Shown: positions 61,669 to 64,000 of the stretch, piece by piece | Numbering within the stretch: position 1 is the stretch's first letter | Layout of the letters: each line of letters begins with the position of its first letter | Assembly: GCF_021538895.1 (NCBI RefSeq) | Contig: NZ_JADDRL010000016.1 | Coordinates: 52,819-116,818 of the forward strand | DNA length: 64,000 nt | Direction of reading: 5' to 3' | DNA from: Streptomyces olivochromogenes | Lineage (GTDB): Bacteria; Actinomycetota; Actinomycetes; Streptomycetales; Streptomycetaceae | Program-made: the position numbers and the translations under genes | Notes under the pieces: generated by a model | Databases searched by the model: none | The model's input: the letters and a program-made list of their open reading frames with translations, nothing else | What the model was told of the DNA's origin: nothing

Positions 61669-63099
61669 ATGACCCCTGGTTCCGGACTTCAGGCAGGACT
61701 CAAAAACCGCCATCTGTCGATGATCGCCATTGGCGGCGTCATCGGCGCCGGACTCTTCGTCGGCTCCAGTACCGGTATCGCCACCGCAGGCCCCGGCATC
61801 CTTCTGTCGTACGCACTCGTCGGCACACTCGTGGTGCTGGTGATGCGCATGCTCGGTGAGATGTCGGCCGCCAACCCGACCTCCGGCTCCTTCTCGGCAC
61901 ACGCCGACCGGGCCCTCGGCCGCTGGGCCGGGTTCTCCATCGGCTGGCTGTACTGGTTCTTCTGGGTGGTGGTGCTGGCCGTGGAGGCCACCGCCGGCGC
62001 CAAGATCCTCGAAGGCTGGATCCCGGCCGTCCCGCAGTGGGGCTGGGCCCTGATCGTGATGGTCGTGCTCACCGCCACGAACCTCGTCTCCGTCGGCTCC
62101 TACGGCGAGTTCGAGTTCTGGTTCGCCGGGATCAAGGTCGTCGCGATCGGCGCGTTCATCGTCGTCGGCGCGCTCGCCATCTTCGGCGTGCTGCCCGGCG
62201 TGCACAGCGACAAGGCCAGTTTCGGCAACCTCACCGACCACGGCGGCTTCCTGCCGCACGGTCCCGGCGCCATCCTCACCGGCGTCCTGCTCGTCGTCTT
62301 CTCCTTCATGGGCAGCGAGATCGCCACCCTGGCCGCCGGCGAGTCGGAGAACCCGCAGCAGGCCGTCACCAAGTCGACCAACAGCATCATCTGGCGTATC
62401 GGCGTCTTCTACCTCGGCTCGATCCTCGTGGTCGTCTCCCTGCTGCCGTGGAACGACCCGGCGATCAAGGAGAAGGGCTCGTACGTCGCCGCCCTCGACT
62501 CCCTGGGCATCGCGCACGCCGGCGAGATCATGAACTTCATCGTGCTCACCTCGGTGCTGTCCTGCCTGAACTCGGGCCTCTACACGGCCTCCCGCATGGC
62601 GTTCTCGCTGGGCCAGCGCGGCGACGCGCCGAAGGCGTTCGCGAAGACCACGTCCCGCGGTGTGCCGATGGCGGCGATCATCGCCTCCGTCGTCTTCGGC
62701 TTCGTCGCCGTCTTCTTCAACTACAAGTTCCCGGACTCGGTCTTCCTCTTCCTGGTCAACTCCAGTGGTGCGGTTGCCCTGTTCGTGTGGCTGGTCATCT
62801 GCTTCTCGCAGCTGCGGATGCGGAAGATCATCCAGCGCGAGGCGCCGGAGAAGCTGATCGTGAAGATGTGGCTGTACCCGTACCTGACCTGGGCGACGGC
62901 CGCGCTGATCGTGTTCGTCCTCGGCTACATGCTGACCGACACGGAGGGCGAGAGCAGCGGCCGTACGACCGTGCTGCTGTCGCTGCTGGTCGCGGCGGTC
63001 GTGATCGCCGTCGCCGTGGTCAAGCAGAAGCTCGTGGGCGACCGGGCCGCGGTGGCCACGGCCGACGAGGCCCCGGCCGACAAGGTGTCCGTCGGCTGA
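61669..63099 (+). CDS. Amino acid permease (APC superfamily)
   Basis: A 476-residue transporter with 12 transmembrane helices. AAT-family marks: LKNRHLSMIAIGGVIGAGLF and VGSSTGIATAGPG, then EMSAANPTSGSFSAHADRAL, GSEIATLAAGESENPQQAV and late GVPMAAIIASVVFG. It belongs with GabP/AnsP/ProY-type proton symporters; the substrate cannot be assigned by sequence. ATG 61669 follows AAAGGAAA. The 203-base upstream gap has paired GAACCTCAAG repeats. Confidence 0.92.
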   Translation: MTPGSGLQAGLKNRHLSMIAIGGVIGAGLFVGSSTGIATAGPGILLSYALVGTLVVLVMRMLGEMSAANPTSGSFSAHADRALGRWAGFSIGWLYWFFWVVVLAVEATAGAKILEGWIPAVPQWGWALIVMVVLTATNLVSVGSYGEFEFWFAGIKVVAIGAFIVVGALAIFGVLPGVHSDKASFGNLTDHGGFLPHGPGAILTGVLLVVFSFMGSEIATLAAGESENPQQAVTKSTNSIIWRIGVFYLGSILVVVSLLPWNDPAIKEKGSYVAALDSLGIAHAGEIMNFIVLTSVLSCLNSGLYTASRMAFSLGQRGDAPKAFAKTTSRGVPMAAIIASVVFGFVAVFFNYKFPDSVFLFLVNSSGAVALFVWLVICFSQLRMRKIIQREAPEKLIVKMWLYPYLTWATAALIVFVLGYMLTDTEGESSGRTTVLLSLLVAAVVIAVAVVKQKLVGDRAAVATADEAPADKVSVG

Positions 63100-63191
63100 C
63101 GCCGACGACGAACCCGTCGCCGTGACGAGGGGAGGGAGCCCGCGGGCACCCTCCCCTCGCGCGTTTCCGCACGGCCTCGCGCTCGGCGGTC

Positions 63192-64000
63192 TCACAGCAC
63201 CGTGAAGCTGTCCTTGACCTTGCCGTACGTCTTCAGCGCCCGGGCCTCCGCGTCCGGCTGGTACCAGGTGTTGATCTGGTACGACTTCCCGTCCACGTCG
63301 AAGCCGAGCAGCTGGGCGTGCCAGGGGACGCCCTTGAGCGTGAAGGTGTACTCCCACACGACCGCCGGGTGGCCCTGGAACGTCGTGTCCTCCAGGCGGA
63401 TCTTGACGTAGTCCTGGCCCCGGTGGGCGTTCTGCTCCGAGGTGCGCCAGGTCTCCATCAGGTCGCCGCGGGCGAGGGACGACTTGCCCAGGAGTTCCTG
63501 GCGGCCGTCGGGGGAGGTGTAGTGCACCTCGGCACCGGTCTTCGTGTCCCGCCGCCAGCCCTTCGGTGTCACCCAGGCGAACCCGCCCGCCTCGCGGTGC
63601 GCGCCCGGCGGCAGACTCCGCGGCCGGGACGTGCCCTCGACGGTGGGCGACGGCGACGCCTCTTCGGAGCTCGCGGCGGCCGACGAGGAGCCGGCCCGCG
63701 TGTCCCCCTTCGGCCCACCCGCCGACATGGTCAACAGCACCGCGACCACGACACCGACGGCCACGACTCCGAGAGCGGCGAGGATGCCGGTACGGCGACG
63801 GGCCGGGTGGCCGGCGGGTCCGACGGCCGCCCCTGGGGGCAACCCGACGGTGTGAGACCCACGCGGCCCCGGTCCCGGACCCGGCCTGCGCTGGGTCACG
63901 GCTTCGGCCTGAGCGCGGGTGGGCGAGACGCCGGGGTGAGGTTGCGGCCCCGGCCCCCGGGCCGGTCCGCCGGAGTTACTGGAGGGCGTCTCGGAACGTG
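63192..64000 (-). CDS. Membrane-anchored protein, partial at right edge
   Basis: The frame is open to the right edge and reads as a Pro/Gly/Ser-rich disordered stretch before GTG 63899, so the gene very probably continues beyond the window. Within it are one transmembrane helix (TGILAALGVVAVGVVVAVLL), a Ser-rich linker and an outside domain (FAWVTPKGWRRDTKTGAEVH, TFQGHPAVVWEYTFTLKGVP, KSYQINTWYQPD). Similar outer domains occur at the C-terminus of actinobacterial Ser/Thr kinases and in standalone proteins. GTG 63899 as a true start (235 residues) is the alternative. Confidence 0.65.
   Translation of the reverse strand, partial: RSETPSSNSGGPARGPGPQPHPGVSPTRAQAEAVTQRRPGPGPGPRGSHTVGLPPGAAVGPAGHPARRRTGILAALGVVAVGVVVAVLLTMSAGGPKGDTRAGSSSAAASSEEASPSPTVEGTSRPRSLPPGAHREAGGFAWVTPKGWRRDTKTGAEVHYTSPDGRQELLGKSSLARGDLMETWRTSEQNAHRGQDYVKIRLEDTTFQGHPAVVWEYTFTLKGVPWHAQLLGFDVDGKSYQINTWYQPDAEARALKTYGKVKDSFTVL

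Overview
The window looks like a chromosome segment of a Streptomyces species or a close relative. The DNA is very GC-rich with strong third-position GC, and GTG starts and 4-bp start/stop overlaps are common. The right half carries the conserved streptomycete order rodA-pbp2-mreD-mreC-mreB-ndk-DUF4233-folC-valS ... clpX-clpP2-clpP1-tig followed by tRNA-Pro and tRNA-Gly. I saw no rRNA, CRISPR array, or intact integrase or transposase.

Left part (1-14.3 kb): accessory genes. It opens with a frameshifted glycosyltransferase remnant, then a DUF817 membrane protein and a DedA protein. A histidine kinase/response regulator pair is divergent from a tightly overlapping operon DUF4956 - VTC-type tunnel enzyme - PAP2 phosphatase. 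Next comes a small catabolic or detoxification group (cysteine hydrolase, ABM monooxygenase, exported epoxide-hydrolase-like protein), then a SHOCT/cupredoxin pair, a lipoprotein, a UppP protein lacking its first active-site segment, and an MDR oxidoreductase.

Middle part (14.3-29.9 kb): a patchwork of cargo genes (FkbM methyltransferase, VOC protein, SpoIIE phosphatase, ferredoxin plus a ferredoxin reductase-P450 fusion, ECF sigma factor with a CU044_5270 partner, pentapeptide-repeat protein). It is punctuated by gene relics and by repeated fragments of the 3' end of the radical-SAM gene that starts at 31835. A 3' fragment of tRNA-Gly(CCC) with its terminator is also present. I read this as a layered integration hotspot at the 3' end of the radical-SAM gene, whose recombinases have been lost or lie outside the window.

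Right part (29.9-64 kb): core genome. It holds the TIGR03960 radical-SAM protein, a CYTH-CHAD protein, the lateral-wall synthesis cluster (RodA, PBP2, MreBCD), nucleotide and folate metabolism (ndk, folC), valS, the Clp protease genes with a ClgR-type operator upstream of clpP1, trigger factor, two tRNAs, a membrane Ser/Thr kinase with a beta-propeller sensor, an acyltransferase with a predicted leaderless promoter, an HD hydrolase, a SpoIIE phosphatase, an Eis-like acetyltransferase, a Nei-type DNA glycosylase, RpiB, an amino-acid permease, and a protein running off the right edge.
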